From the NCBI GenBank assembly GCA_011390565.1, contig JAABSC010000004.1, forward strand, positions 1 through 64,000: a DNA stretch of 64,000 nucleotides, read 5' to 3'. Source of the stretch: Thioalkalivibrio paradoxus (GTDB taxonomy: Bacteria; Pseudomonadota; Gammaproteobacteria; Ectothiorhodospirales; Ectothiorhodospiraceae). Under the pieces are notes generated by a model, which did not search any database, was not told where the DNA came from, and saw only the letters and a program-made list of their open reading frames with translations. Of the stretch, positions 41,196-50,583 are shown one piece after another. Every line of letters begins with the position of its first letter. Positions within the stretch are counted from its first letter, which is position 1. Position numbers and translations under genes: made by a program.

Positions 41196-42619
41196 GACTC
41201 CGTCCCGAACAGGAGTTCGCGCAGATCCTCGACGGCGCGGCGCTGGCGCAATAACGCGGTCGAGGCGTTCCCGACGGACGCGCTGACCGCCTGGCTCATC
41301 TTCTCCAGACGTTCCGGGTCCGTTGGCAGCGCGACGGCAGAATCCTCCGGCGCCTGGGCCACGGGGACGAAAGGACATGCCGCCAACCATTGCTCCAGCC
41401 CCTGCAGCTCCGATGCGGCCTGCGCCAACGCCTCGACCGCTCGCTGGCGGCAAAGCTCGACCTCGTCCAACCGGGCCCGCGTGCCCTCGGTTCCGGAATC
41501 CGTCGCGGCGCCCGCATCGGTGCCCGCGGAGTCGGGGGCCGCGGTTTCATCGGCAGTTCCACCTTCGAGCGCCGCAAAAGCCTGCGCCAGGCGGGCCATC
41601 TCGGCCTGACCCTGGCTGCGGATCCGCTCCAGCCGGGTATCGTCCATGACCGGCACATCCTCGAAGTCATCCCCATGTTCGTCCGACGGATCGTCCGGCA
41701 TGCGCTCGTGGTGGCCGGACCCGGTCCCGGCAAGCCCCGGCGCATGGAGCGTCGCCGTATCCGGAGAACCCGGCAATACTTCACGCATGGCCTGCAGCAG
41801 CGGGTCGAGCAGGGCGGACTCCACAGCGAACGCTTCCCGTTCGGTCTGCGCCGAGCCCGTCCCGGACGTTCGCAGACAGTGCCCCAGCTGGCGGTCGACC
41901 CGACCGAGCACAGCCTTCAGGTCATCACTCACGGGAATGGCCGCCAGCGAGTGGCGCTGCCCCAGCTCCTGGACCGCAAGAAACAGCCTGGCACAACCGG
42001 TCCCGGGAATCGCCGCGGCGATTCCCGCCGACACCTCGGCCAGGCGACCGAATGACCGCGACGAATCCCGGTCGTACATCAACTCCACCAGCACGCGCTG
42101 AAACGCCCGGCGAGCATGGTGCAGTGCTTCGAGCGTTCCCCGCTCAACCGCCTCCGGTACGGGATCGGGAAGCGTCGGACCCGAGTCGGGCTGACCGGCC
42201 CCGGGCGCGGGTCGCGGCTCCGGGCGGAAGCGGCCCCGGTCGGTTGGAGCCCCGCGCAACAGGCTGCCCAGCGGCATCACTCCGGAATCCGGAACTGCCG
42301 GCACCGCCCCCTCGGCTTCGAGCAGGACGCGCAGCTGCCGCAGGTCGTCCAGAAGCGTCTCGACGGCTTCCGGGCTCCAGTCACGATTCCCGTGCTCGAG
42401 ATCCCGGCACGACTGGCGCATCTGATCACGGAGAACGTCGGCGGCCGCGTTCCGCGGCGCGTTCCCCGGAGCGGTCCCCAACTGATCGAGACCCTCGCGA
42501 GCGAGGCGCAGACAGTGCCTGCAATTCCGGTCCCCGGCATACCGCTCCAGGGCTCGCTGGATCCAGGCGAACAGATCCTCGAACGCGCCGGCATCCCAGG
42601 TTTCGTCAGAGTTCTGCAT
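41177..42619 (-). CDS. Large hypothetical protein, about 480 aa
   Basis: I do not recognise the family. Two helical, cysteine-bearing regions occupy about residues 1-110 (AFEDLFAWIQRALERYAGD, then DVLRDQMRQSCRDLEHG) and 165-275 (LEALHHARRAFQRVLVELM, then VQELGQRHSLAAI), followed by an acidic, Ala/Asp/Thr-rich linker and a C-terminal coiled coil. There is no signal peptide. The start at 42619 (MQNSDETWD) is where composition becomes protein-like; the upstream frame to 42880 is arginine-rich and includes a dispersed repeat. It sits between rsmE and gshB, where other gammaproteobacteria often carry pil/chp chemosensory genes, so a scaffold role is conceivable but unsupported. Confidence 0.65.
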   Translation of the reverse strand: MQNSDETWDAGAFEDLFAWIQRALERYAGDRNCRHCLRLAREGLDQLGTAPGNAPRNAAADVLRDQMRQSCRDLEHGNRDWSPEAVETLLDDLRQLRVLLEAEGAVPAVPDSGVMPLGSLLRGAPTDRGRFRPEPRPAPGAGQPDSGPTLPDPVPEAVERGTLEALHHARRAFQRVLVELMYDRDSSRSFGRLAEVSAGIAAAIPGTGCARLFLAVQELGQRHSLAAIPVSDDLKAVLGRVDRQLGHCLRTSGTGSAQTEREAFAVESALLDPLLQAMREVLPGSPDTATLHAPGLAGTGSGHHERMPDDPSDEHGDDFEDVPVMDDTRLERIRSQGQAEMARLAQAFAALEGGTADETAAPDSAGTDAGAATDSGTEGTRARLDEVELCRQRAVEALAQAASELQGLEQWLAACPFVPVAQAPEDSAVALPTDPERLEKMSQAVSASVGNASTALLRQRRAVEDLRELLFGTESQSRSP

Positions 42620-42847
42620 CTTCGGTTTCGGCGACCATCTGTAGTCGGCGCGGTACACGCCTGCGGATTCGCGGCAACGCCGGTTGGGCGTCACTCGGGC
42701 CCGGGGGGACTGTGCCACCAAGTCCAGTGAGCGATGTGGAGAGTTCGCTTCCAGATCGCTTCGCCAGACACGCCGGCGCTGCGTTGGACAAGTTTGAACC
42801 AGGTCGGCCATTCCTGCACCTGCCCGCCTTGCTCCGGCGTGCCTGAC

Positions 42848-42889
42848 CGTGCTCCATGGGCACCGAACTTCCCGCATCACCCACTGGCC
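42848..42889 (-). repeat. Dispersed repeat, copy 2
   Basis: Read on the minus strand this 42-base stretch matches copy 1 at 11660-11704: GGCCAGTGGGTGATGCGG, then AAGT and CGGTGCCCATGGAGCAC. It lies in the 340-base gap (42620-42959) before gshB. Nothing else recognisable is in that gap except a possible -10 (CATACT at about 42929-42934). Confidence 0.6.
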
Positions 42890-42959
42890 GTGACCCGATC
42901 CGCGAGCCAGAAAACCGCACGATCATGGCATACTGGGACACCTTCAGGGGGGCCACGAT

Positions 42960-43913
42960 ATGCCTGATTCACTCGCCGTCGGCGTGGTGATGGACCCGAT
43001 CCAGACCATCAAGCCGGTCAAGGACACGACGTTCGCGATGCTGCTGGCGATGGCTCGCAGGGGCCACGCCGCGCACTGCATCCAGCTCTCCGACCTCTGG
43101 CTCGCCGACGGTGTCCCGCATGCTCGCAGCCGGGCCGTGACGGTTCGTGACCGGGCCACGGATTTCCACCAGCTGGACGATCCCGTCGATGGACCGATGC
43201 AGCGTTTCGACGTGGTGCTGATGCGCAAGGATCCCCCGTTCGACATGGAGTACGTCTACGCCACCTACATGCTGGAAATGGCGGAGCGATCCGGCGTGCG
43301 CGTGGTGAACCGCCCGGCGTCGCTGCGCGACGTGAACGAGAAGGTATTCACCGCGCACTTCCCGCAGTGCTGCCCGGAGACGCTGATCACCCGCGATCGC
43401 TCCCGGATCCGCGCTTTCCTCGCGGAGCAGGAGCGCATCGTGGTCAAGCCGCTGGACGGCATGGGCGGCGCCTCGGTGTTCCGGCTGGACCTGGGCGACC
43501 CGAACGTATCGGTGATCCTCGAGACCATCACCGAGTTCGACCGGCGGACCGTGATTGCCCAACGCTTTCTTCCCGAATACCGGCAGGGCGACAAGCGCAT
43601 CATCCTGATTCACGGGGAACCGGTTGAACACGCGTTGGCCCGCATTCCCGCGGAAGGCGAATCACGGGCGAACCTTGCGGCCGGTGGCCGGGGCGAGGCG
43701 GTGCCGCTGAGCGAACGCGACCGATGGATCTGCGCGCAGGTCGGACCGGAACTGCGCGAGCGTGGCCTGGACTTCGTGGGCCTGGACGTGATCGGCGATT
43801 ACCTCACCGAGATCAATGTCACCAGCCCGACCGGAGTCCGGGAACTGGATGCCGCCTGCGGCCTGGATATCGCCGGGCAGTTCGTCCGGTTCCTGGAGGA
43901 CGCGGTGCAATGA
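42960..43913 (+). CDS. gshB: Glutathione synthetase
   Basis: A 317-residue ATP-grasp ligase adding glycine to gamma-glutamylcysteine. It begins MPDSLAVGVVMDPIQTIKPVKDTTFAML, the GshB signature. RKDPPFDMEYVYATYMLE, ERIVVKPLDGMGGASVFRL and DVIGDYLTEINVTSPTG complete the family motifs. The final TGA overlaps the ATG of apbE by four bases. The first enzyme of the pathway may be the GCS2 ligase at 8.8 kb. Confidence 0.97.
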   Translation: MPDSLAVGVVMDPIQTIKPVKDTTFAMLLAMARRGHAAHCIQLSDLWLADGVPHARSRAVTVRDRATDFHQLDDPVDGPMQRFDVVLMRKDPPFDMEYVYATYMLEMAERSGVRVVNRPASLRDVNEKVFTAHFPQCCPETLITRDRSRIRAFLAEQERIVVKPLDGMGGASVFRLDLGDPNVSVILETITEFDRRTVIAQRFLPEYRQGDKRIILIHGEPVEHALARIPAEGESRANLAAGGRGEAVPLSERDRWICAQVGPELRERGLDFVGLDVIGDYLTEINVTSPTGVRELDAACGLDIAGQFVRFLEDAVQ

Positions 43914-44989
43914 CGAGTGCCGTCGCCGGGATCCGCCGGGCCCATGTCTGGGCCCTTGGGCTGCTGCTGCTCCCGTTGCTGGTGGCAGGGTGCACGGCCC
44001 ATACCGACACGGACCGCCTGACCTTCCATGCCTTCGGCACGCTGATCGATATTACGCTGTACCCGGCCGGAGCCCACGATCTGGCGCGGCTCGAGTCCGC
44101 ACTCAGTGCCGATCTCGAGATCATGCACGCGTCATGGCACGCCTGGCAGCCGGGTTCAGTGGGGCGCACCAACCAGCTGCTGGTGCTCGGTGGAGAATTC
44201 AGCGCTCCGCCCTCGGTCCTGCCGCTGATCGAACGCGGTCAGCAACTGGAGATCGCCACCGACGGCCTGTTCAATCCAGCCCTGGGTCGACTGGTCGCGG
44301 CCTGGGGTTTTCACCAGGACGAACCCGCCGGTCCGCCGCCAGACCCCGAGTGGATCGCGGACCTGCTCGCGGATCCTCCGCGCATGGCGGATATCGAGCG
44401 CAATGGCGTCCGGCTGCGCGGCCATCACCCCGAGCTGCAGCTGGACTTCGGCGGTCTCGCCAAGGGCCTCGCCGTCGCTCGCAGTATCGATCTGCTCCAG
44501 GAACTGGGTGTCGAGCACGCCATCGTCAATGCCGGCGGGGACCTGATGACCCTGGGCCGTCCCGGGCATCGCCCCTGGCGCATCGGGGTCCGTGACCCGC
44601 ACGGGGCCGGCGTGCTGGCGAGTATCGAGCTCGACGGCGGCGAGGCCCTGTTCACCTCGGGCGACTACGAACGCGGCTATGCGTGGGAGGGGGAACGCAT
44701 CCACCACGTGATCGACCCGCGCAGCGGCCGTCCCAGCCAGGGGCTCGCGGCGGCCACCGTACTGCACACCGACCCCGTACTCGCCGATGCCGCGGCCACC
44801 ACTTTGATGATCGCGGGACCGGAGGCATGGCCGGCCCACGCGCGCAAACTGGGGGTCGAACGGGCCATGGTCGTGCTTCCGGACGGTTCCGTGGAACTGA
44901 CCCCGGCGATGGAGCCCCGGGTGGTGTTCGAGCAGGCGACTCAATCGAGCGTGCGCGTGGCGTCCGCAACCTCGGGGAAGGATCGGTGA
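43910..44989 (+). CDS. apbE: FAD:protein FMN transferase (lipoprotein)
   Basis: A 359-residue ApbE. A lipoprotein signal ends in LLVAGC with the acylated C28, so it is anchored on the periplasmic side. TFHAFGTLIDITLY, LDFGGLAKGLAV, VNAGGDLMTLG and ALFTSGDYERGY are the flavin-transfer motifs. ApbE attaches FMN to threonine in target proteins such as Rnf/Nqr subunits. It is overlapped on both sides (gshB and the NusG-II gene), so it is translated with the next two genes, a trio linked to extracytosolic flavinylation in other bacteria. Confidence 0.94.
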   Translation: MTSAVAGIRRAHVWALGLLLLPLLVAGCTAHTDTDRLTFHAFGTLIDITLYPAGAHDLARLESALSADLEIMHASWHAWQPGSVGRTNQLLVLGGEFSAPPSVLPLIERGQQLEIATDGLFNPALGRLVAAWGFHQDEPAGPPPDPEWIADLLADPPRMADIERNGVRLRGHHPELQLDFGGLAKGLAVARSIDLLQELGVEHAIVNAGGDLMTLGRPGHRPWRIGVRDPHGAGVLASIELDGGEALFTSGDYERGYAWEGERIHHVIDPRSGRPSQGLAAATVLHTDPVLADAAATTLMIAGPEAWPAHARKLGVERAMVVLPDGSVELTPAMEPRVVFEQATQSSVRVASATSGKDR

Positions 44990-45357
44990 ACCTGGGCCTG
45001 CGCTGGGGAGACGTGGTCGTGGTGATGCTCGCCGCGACACTGGTGGCCAGCAGCTTCACACTGACCTACGCGCCGGCATCGGGTGCCCTTCGACTGGTGG
45101 TCAGCCAGGCGGGGGAAAGCCCCAGAACGTTCCCGCTGAACGAAGACCGGACGGTTGACATCGCCGGGCCCGCGGGCCTGACCCGGATCGAGATTCACGA
45201 GGGGCGCGCCCGCTGCCTGCGCTCGCCCGGGAGCCAGGGCATCTGCGAGCGTGCCGGCTGGCTCGAACGCCACGGCGACATGGCCGTCAGCCTGCCCAAC
45301 CGCCTGGTGCTGCAGCTCCAGGGGGATGGCACCCCCTTCGACAGCATGCACTTCTGA
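44986..45357 (+). CDS. NusG domain II family membrane-anchored protein
   Basis: A 123-residue protein starting with GTG at 44986 inside the apbE stop. One N-terminal membrane helix (VVVVMLAATLVASSFTLTY) is followed by a beta-rich domain of the NusG domain II type with the signature cysteine pair RARCLRSPGSQGICERAGW. These small proteins recur next to ApbE and Gx transporters; their biochemical job is not established. Context suggests a periplasmic partner in flavin or redox metabolism. Confidence 0.85.
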   Translation: MNLGLRWGDVVVVMLAATLVASSFTLTYAPASGALRLVVSQAGESPRTFPLNEDRTVDIAGPAGLTRIEIHEGRARCLRSPGSQGICERAGWLERHGDMAVSLPNRLVLQLQGDGTPFDSMHF

Positions 45358-45363
45358 GTCACG

Positions 45364-45906
45364 GTGAGCTTCACACCGGGTTCCGTCGACCGACGTATTG
45401 CGGCACTGGCCGCGCTCGCCATGGGCCTGCAGCTGATCGATGCGACCATCCCGAGCCCCGTGCCGGGCATCAAGCCCGGGCTGGCCAACGTGATCACGCT
45501 GGTTGCGCTACTCGCGCTCGGCTGGCGCGCCGCGATGGCGGTGACGCTGCTCCGGATCGTGGGTGCCAGCCTGCTGATGGGAACCCTCGTCAGCCCGGGC
45601 TTCTGGCTGTCACTGGCAGGCGGTCTCAGTGCCCTGTCCATCCTGGGCATCCTGGCCGGGCTCTATCCGCGCCACTTGGGTCCGGTCGGGCTTGCCGTCG
45701 CAGCCGCCCTGGCCCACACCGTGGGGCAGTTTCTGTTCGCCTGGGCCGTGATCATCCCCCACCCGCAACTGCCCTGGCTGTTGCCGCCCCTGCTGCTGGC
45801 CGCCCTGCTCACGGGGCTGGTGACAGGTATACTCACCGCATCGGTTCTCGCAGATCCGCGCATTCGACCCTATGTCCGCGACCGCTCACGCACCCCAGCA
45901 GGATGA
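45364..45906 (+). CDS. Gx transporter family membrane protein
   Basis: A 180-residue protein with five to six hydrophobic helices, starting GTG at 45364. IPSPVPGIKPGLANVITLVALLALGWRAA is the signature of the Gx transporter (formerly heptaprenyl diphosphate synthase component I) family, related to ECF-type substrate-binding membrane proteins. Position in the apbE / NusG-II / Gx trio suggests import or export of a flavin or flavin precursor; this is inference. Its 3' end overlaps tonB by 35 bases. Confidence 0.85.
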   Translation: MSFTPGSVDRRIAALAALAMGLQLIDATIPSPVPGIKPGLANVITLVALLALGWRAAMAVTLLRIVGASLLMGTLVSPGFWLSLAGGLSALSILGILAGLYPRHLGPVGLAVAAALAHTVGQFLFAWAVIIPHPQLPWLLPPLLLAALLTGLVTGILTASVLADPRIRPYVRDRSRTPAG

Positions 45907-46768
45907 ATCCGGCATGCTCGGACCGGCGCTGTTCCTGGCGCTGGTGGTGCATCTGATCCTGATTCTCGGCATCAGCTTCGAGATGGTTCCCCAGGACCGT
46001 GCTGCACCGATCACCCTCGATGTGACCTGGGTCACCGATCCCCAGGCGCTGCCCGACGACGAGCGCGTCGACCGCATCGCCCCGCAAGACCAGATGGGCG
46101 GCGGCGAGGCCCCGGAAGACCGGACGGCGCGCAGCCCGGAACCGATCGGCGAAGCGCCCATCGACCCGGCGCCCGTGGATTCTGCCCCCTTGCCACTTGA
46201 ACCGCTGCCGCCGGTCGAAACCGTCGAAGCGGTAGTAACCACCGATCCGGAGCCACCCCCCGCCCCGCCCACGATGGACCCCGCACCCGAGGTGTCCCCG
46301 CCGCCGGCCCCACCCGAGACACCCTCGGCCGCCCTGCTGATGGCACGGGGCCTGGAGACGGCCCGGGCAGCGCCTGCGGAAACGGCGGTAACACAACTGG
46401 CGCGAGCATCCCGGACCCGCTATCTGGATACGCTTTCGGCACGCGGGGCTCCAGAGGCTGCCTACCTGGAAGCCTGGATACGCAAGGTGGAACGGATCGG
46501 CAACCTGAACTATCCGGACGAGGCAAGACGCCGGGGCCTGTCCGGCTCGCTCATCCTCTCCGTCCGCCTCGACGCGGAGGGACGCCTGCTGGACGTGGGC
46601 ATCACCCAGAGTTCCGGGGAACCGATCCTCGACCAGGCGGCGATTCGGATCGTCGAACTGGCGGAACCCTTCGCGCCGTTCACCGCAGAGATGCGCGAGT
46701 CCTACGATCAACTGGTCATCACACGGACCTGGGCGTTCCGGCGCGACCGGGTCGAACGGGTACGCTGA
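45872..46768 (+). CDS. tonB: TonB-type energy transducer
   Basis: A 298-residue protein with one N-terminal membrane helix (LGPALFLALVVHLILILGISF), a long proline/glutamate-rich periplasmic spacer (about 70-155) and a C-terminal TonB domain (LNYPDEARRRGLSGSLILSVRLDAEGRLLDVGI). It should couple the proton motive force to TonB-dependent outer-membrane receptors. No exbB/exbD is adjacent. The histidine in the membrane helix (VVHLIL) matches the functional TonB histidine. Starts inside the Gx transporter gene. Confidence 0.92.
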   Translation: MSATAHAPQQDESGMLGPALFLALVVHLILILGISFEMVPQDRAAPITLDVTWVTDPQALPDDERVDRIAPQDQMGGGEAPEDRTARSPEPIGEAPIDPAPVDSAPLPLEPLPPVETVEAVVTTDPEPPPAPPTMDPAPEVSPPPAPPETPSAALLMARGLETARAAPAETAVTQLARASRTRYLDTLSARGAPEAAYLEAWIRKVERIGNLNYPDEARRRGLSGSLILSVRLDAEGRLLDVGITQSSGEPILDQAAIRIVELAEPFAPFTAEMRESYDQLVITRTWAFRRDRVERVR

Positions 46769-46817
46769 CGCCTGGGTGCGCTTGCGGCGCAGGCCCGCCC
46801 CGTTCGATACTCTGACC

Positions 46818-47387
46818 ATGGTTCATGCCGACACTCACCCGACCTTGCAGGGGCAGCTCCTGATCGCGATGCCGAGCCTTCAGGACAGTTATTTCACCCA
46901 TGCCGTTACCTACCTCTGCGAGCATAACGATCAGGGTGCCATGGGCCTGGTGATCAACCAGCCCGTCGAACTGACCCTGGACAAACTCCTGCACCAGCTC
47001 GAGATCGAGCCTTCCAGCGATCTTCCCGAACAGACGGTGTTCCGCGGTGGGCCGGTGCAACCGGAACACGGGTTCGTCCTCCACACGTCCGAGCACAGCT
47101 GGACCGGGACCCGACCGGTGGCCGGCAGCCTCGCGCTCACCACTTCGCGCGACATTCTCGCGGACATGGCGGCCGGAAGAGGACCGCTGCAGGCCCTGGT
47201 GGCACTGGGCTACGCGGGCTGGGGACCCGGGCAACTCGAGAGCGAGCTGGCAGAAAACGCCTGGCTGGTCGTTCCGGCGAATCCCTCGATCCTGTTCTCA
47301 CTGCAGCCGGACCAGCGCTGGGACGCGGCGGCGCAACTGATGGGGATCGACCTGAACCTGATCAGCCAGGTCACCGGACACGCCTGA
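46818..47387 (+). CDS. algH: AlgH/YqgE family protein
   Basis: A 189-residue member of the UPF0301 family. LQGQLLIAMPSLQDSYFTHAVTYLCEHNDQGAMGLVINQP and the mid-protein FRGGPVQPEHGFVLHTS are diagnostic. The exact function is unsettled; in Pseudomonas the gene was linked to alginate regulation. Its place directly before ruvX (3-base gap) is conserved across gammaproteobacteria. The start at 46818 matches family N-termini; the frame is open 42 bases further upstream. Confidence 0.93.
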   Translation: MVHADTHPTLQGQLLIAMPSLQDSYFTHAVTYLCEHNDQGAMGLVINQPVELTLDKLLHQLEIEPSSDLPEQTVFRGGPVQPEHGFVLHTSEHSWTGTRPVAGSLALTTSRDILADMAAGRGPLQALVALGYAGWGPGQLESELAENAWLVVPANPSILFSLQPDQRWDAAAQLMGIDLNLISQVTGHA

Positions 47388-47389
47388 AC

Positions 47390-47791
47390 GTGCGGGTGAT
47401 GGCCTTCGACTATGGCCAACGCCGGATCGGAGTGGCCATCGGCGACCGGCTCACGGCCAGTGCGCGCGGCCTGGTCACACTGAACACCCGGGATGATGAC
47501 ACGCTGGAACGGATCGAAGCCCTGATGCTGGAATGGCGCCCCGAGGCCTTGGTGGTCGGCTGGCCGACCCGCGACGACGGCGCACCCACTGCGCTGGGTC
47601 CCGCGATCGAATCCTTCGCCGACCGGCTCGGTCGACATTTCGGTCTGCCGCTATACTGGGCGGACGAGCGGTTGACGTCGCACCTTGGACGGGAGCGGGT
47701 TCGAAAACGCGGCAACGACCCCGGCCTGGATGCCCATGCGGCCGCGCTGATACTGGAAGGATGGTTTATGGAGAACGCGGACAATGCCTGA
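47390..47791 (+). CDS. ruvX: YqgF/RuvX family nuclease (putative Holliday junction resolvase)
   Basis: A 133-residue RNase-H-fold protein. MAFDYGQRRIGVAIGD gives the first catalytic aspartate, LVVGWPTRDDG the middle strand, and WADERLTSH plus LDAHAAALILEGWF the last acidic residues. YqgF trims the 5' end of pre-16S rRNA in E. coli and is also annotated as a Holliday-junction resolvase. The GTG start at 47390 gives MRVMAFDYG. Overlaps pyrR by eight bases. Confidence 0.94.
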   Translation: MRVMAFDYGQRRIGVAIGDRLTASARGLVTLNTRDDDTLERIEALMLEWRPEALVVGWPTRDDGAPTALGPAIESFADRLGRHFGLPLYWADERLTSHLGRERVRKRGNDPGLDAHAAALILEGWFMENADNA

Positions 47792-48290
47792 AATCACGTC
47801 CCTCCTGGACAGCATGGCCGAGCAGGCCCGTCTTCATTTCGAGCAGCGTGGCATCGACGAACCCATCGTGGTCGGAATTCATTCCGGCGGCGTGTGGATC
47901 GCCGAAGCGCTGCGCAAGCGGCTGGCGTTCACTCGCCCGATGGGCCGTCTGGACATCAGCTTCTATCGTGACGACTTCTCGCGCATCGGCATGCATCCGC
48001 AGGTCCGGCCCTCGGAGCTACCCGAAGAACTCGACAACCAGCACATCCTGCTGGTGGACGACGTGCTGTTCACCGGGAGAACGATCCGGGCCGCCCTGAA
48101 CGAATTGTTCGACTACGGACGTCCCGCATCCGTCACGCTGGCGGTCCTCGTGGAGCGGGACGGCCGCGAACTCCCGGTCGAGGCCGCGATCGTCGGGTCC
48201 CACCTCGAACTGGGTCCCCACGAACAGATCAAGCTGCGCGGACCCGATCCGCTGCGCCTGGAACGCGTGCAGCTGGAGGGTCGTCGTTGA
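47784..48290 (+). CDS. pyrR: PyrR: pyrimidine regulator / uracil phosphoribosyltransferase
   Basis: A 168-residue type I phosphoribosyltransferase. The PRPP loop is [40 protein letters not shown] supplies the N-terminal substrate region. In Pseudomonas, PyrR acts on pyr genes and it lies directly before pyrB and pyrC', as here. No PyrR-binding RNA attenuator was recognised upstream, since ruvX overlaps. Coupled to pyrB by a 4-base overlap. Confidence 0.94.
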   Translation: MPEITSLLDSMAEQARLHFEQRGIDEPIVVGIHSGGVWIAEALRKRLAFTRPMGRLDISFYRDDFSRIGMHPQVRPSELPEELDNQHILLVDDVLFTGRTIRAALNELFDYGRPASVTLAVLVERDGRELPVEAAIVGSHLELGPHEQIKLRGPDPLRLERVQLEGRR

Positions 48291-49294
48291 ACCCAGGGGC
48301 CACCGCAGCCGGAGACATCCTCCAACCCGGCCCGCTCCCCAACCGGTTGCAACTCACTCCGGAAGGGCGCCTGCGCCACCTGTTGACGGTGGAGGGTCTG
48401 AGCCGGGAGCTGGTGACGGAGATTCTCGATACCGCCGAATCCTTCGCCAACATGAACGAGAAGGCGGTGAAAAAAGTCCCCCTGCTGCGCGGCAAGACCG
48501 TCGTCAACCTCTTCTTCGAGGCGAGCACGCGCACCCGCACCACCTTCGAACTCGCCGCAAAAAGGCTCTCGGCGGATGTCCTGAACATCAACGTCAGCAC
48601 ATCCTCCGCGGTCAAGGGCGAGAGCCTGCTGGACACGTTGCGGAATCTGGAGGCAATGAACGTCGACATGTTCGTGGTGCGCCACCAGGAGAGCGGTGCC
48701 GCCCATTTCATGGCACGGCATGCCGAGCCCGGCATCAATATCCTGAACGCCGGAGACGGCCGACACGCGCACCCCACCCAGGCCCTGCTGGACATGTTCA
48801 CGATCCGCCGGTTCAAGGGTGACTTCACGCGCCTGAAGGTCGCGATCGTCGGTGACATCCTGCACTCGCGTGTAGCACGTTCGCAGATTCACGCCCTCAA
48901 CATTCTCCAGACGGGAGAAGTCCGGGTCGTGGCGCCGCATTCGCTGCTGCCGGCTCAGGTGCAGGATCTCGGCGTCCAGGTGTTTCACGACCTCGAGCAG
49001 GGCCTGCGCGACGTTGACGTGGTGATCATGCTGCGCCTGCAGCGCGAACGCATGGAACATGCCCACCTGCCCTCCGAACACGAATATTTCCAGCTCTTCG
49101 GGCTGACCCGGCGGCGCTTGCACGTGGCCCAACCCGACTGCCTGGTGATGCACCCCGGACCGGCCAACCGGGGCGTCGAGATCGACTCGGCCGTGGCCGA
49201 CGGGGCGCAGTCGGTCATCCTGCAACAGGTTACCTTTGGCATCGCCGTGCGCATGGCGGTCATGTCGATGGTCATGGGTGTCGGCGGCGCATGA
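48287..49294 (+). CDS. pyrB: Aspartate carbamoyltransferase catalytic subunit
   Basis: A 335-residue transferase making carbamoyl-aspartate. [23 protein letters not shown] gives the carbamoyl-phosphate site (STRTR), [10 protein letters not shown] the second motif, and [13 protein letters not shown] the C-terminal aspartate site. The start is TTG at 48287 with GGAGGG six bases before and a 4-base overlap with pyrR. As in Pseudomonas, it has an N-terminal extension and is followed by an inactive dihydroorotase-like gene, suggesting a dodecameric PyrB-PyrC' complex. No pyrI is present. Confidence 0.96.
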   Translation: MNPGATAAGDILQPGPLPNRLQLTPEGRLRHLLTVEGLSRELVTEILDTAESFANMNEKAVKKVPLLRGKTVVNLFFEASTRTRTTFELAAKRLSADVLNINVSTSSAVKGESLLDTLRNLEAMNVDMFVVRHQESGAAHFMARHAEPGINILNAGDGRHAHPTQALLDMFTIRRFKGDFTRLKVAIVGDILHSRVARSQIHALNILQTGEVRVVAPHSLLPAQVQDLGVQVFHDLEQGLRDVDVVIMLRLQRERMEHAHLPSEHEYFQLFGLTRRRLHVAQPDCLVMHPGPANRGVEIDSAVADGAQSVILQQVTFGIAVRMAVMSMVMGVGGA

Positions 49295-50583
49295 GCGTGC
49301 TGATCGAAAATGCCCGGGTCATCGATCCGGCGAGCGGCTTCGACGCGGTGGCCCCGGTCTGTATCCAGGGCAGTGAGATCCTCGCGCTCAACGCCATCCC
49401 CGAGAACTTCGAACCGCGCCGGCGTATCGACGCGGCCGGTTGCTGGCTTTTCCCCGGCCTGATCGATCTCGCAGCACACCTGCGCGAACCGGGGGAGGAA
49501 CAGAAGGCCACCATCGCCAGCGAAACCCTCGCCGCCGCGCGCGGGGGCGTGACCACGGTCGTGGTCACGCCGGACACGGATCCACCGGTGGACTCGCCTG
49601 CGGAAGTCGAACTGATCCTGCGCCGCGCCGAACAGGCCTGCGGTGTGCGCGTCTTGACCATGGGCGCGCTGACTCGGGCGCTGAACGGGGAGCAACTCGC
49701 GGAACTCGCCGCACTGAAACGCGCCGGCGTCGTCGGCGTCAGCAATGCGCAAAGGCCGTTGTCGAGCACACTGGTACTGCGGCGGGCGCTCGAATATGCC
49801 GCCACCTTCGACCTGCTCGTGGCCGTTTCGGCCCACGACCGCGATCTGGCCGGCTCCGGGTGCATGCACGAGGGAGCAGTATCCACCCGGCTCGGCCTGC
49901 CCGGCATTCCGGAGGCCGCGGAAACCGCCGCGCTCGGCACCATTCTCGCGCTCGTCGAACTGACGGGGGCACGCGTCCACGTCAATCGCCTCTCCACGCG
50001 CCGGGGCGCCGAAATGGTCGCCGAGGCGCGCGCCGGCGGACTGCCGGTCTCGGCCGATGTGGCTGCGCATCAGCTCTTCCTCACCGAGGTCGACGCCGCC
50101 GATTTCAACCCCCTGTGCCACGTGATTCCGCCGCTGCGCACCCAGCGTGATCGAGACGGGTTGCGCGACGCCGTGGCCCGGGGAGACATTGCCGCGATCT
50201 GTTCCGATCACCAACCCCACGAAAGCGACGCCAAGCTGGGCCCCTTCGCCCAGACCCTCCCCGGCATCAGCGCGCTGGAAACCCTGCTGCCGCTGACGCT
50301 GCGGCTGGCCGAAGAGGGCCTGATGTCGATACCGGAGGCGTTACGCCGGGTGACCGCGGGGCCGGCGGACATCCTCGGGCTGGCGACGGGGCGTCTGCGT
50401 CCCGGAAGTCCCGCGGATTTCGTCCTGTTCGACCCGGATGGGCTCACGGACATCCGGTCCGGAAATTGGCTCAGCGCGGGCGCCAACACGCCATTCTTCG
50501 GCTGGACCTTCTCCGGCCGTGTCACCGAAACCTGGGTCGCGGGCCGCCCTGCATGGACCGCCCCCGGCGAGGATGCAGCATGA
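49291..50583 (+). CDS. Dihydroorotase-like protein, probably non-catalytic (PyrC')
   Basis: A 430-residue amidohydrolase-fold protein aligned with dihydroorotase, but several metal ligands are missing. The HxH motif reads A61-A-H63 in [12 protein letters not shown], the later strand His is Arg in [11 protein letters not shown], and HHL is HQL in AAHQLFLTE. The aspartate in CSDHQPH is kept. Such PyrC' (PyrX) proteins are structural partners that stabilise PyrB in Pseudomonas. A true dihydroorotase must then be encoded elsewhere. Overlaps pyrB and the next gene by 4 bases each. Confidence 0.88.
   Translation: MSVLIENARVIDPASGFDAVAPVCIQGSEILALNAIPENFEPRRRIDAAGCWLFPGLIDLAAHLREPGEEQKATIASETLAAARGGVTTVVVTPDTDPPVDSPAEVELILRRAEQACGVRVLTMGALTRALNGEQLAELAALKRAGVVGVSNAQRPLSSTLVLRRALEYAATFDLLVAVSAHDRDLAGSGCMHEGAVSTRLGLPGIPEAAETAALGTILALVELTGARVHVNRLSTRRGAEMVAEARAGGLPVSADVAAHQLFLTEVDAADFNPLCHVIPPLRTQRDRDGLRDAVARGDIAAICSDHQPHESDAKLGPFAQTLPGISALETLLPLTLRLAEEGLMSIPEALRRVTAGPADILGLATGRLRPGSPADFVLFDPDGLTDIRSGNWLSAGANTPFFGWTFSGRVTETWVAGRPAWTAPGEDAA

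Noticed and set aside
42620..42880. N-terminal extension of the unknown 480-residue protein
   Set aside because: The extension is arginine-rich, includes the dispersed repeat, and changes composition sharply at 42619.
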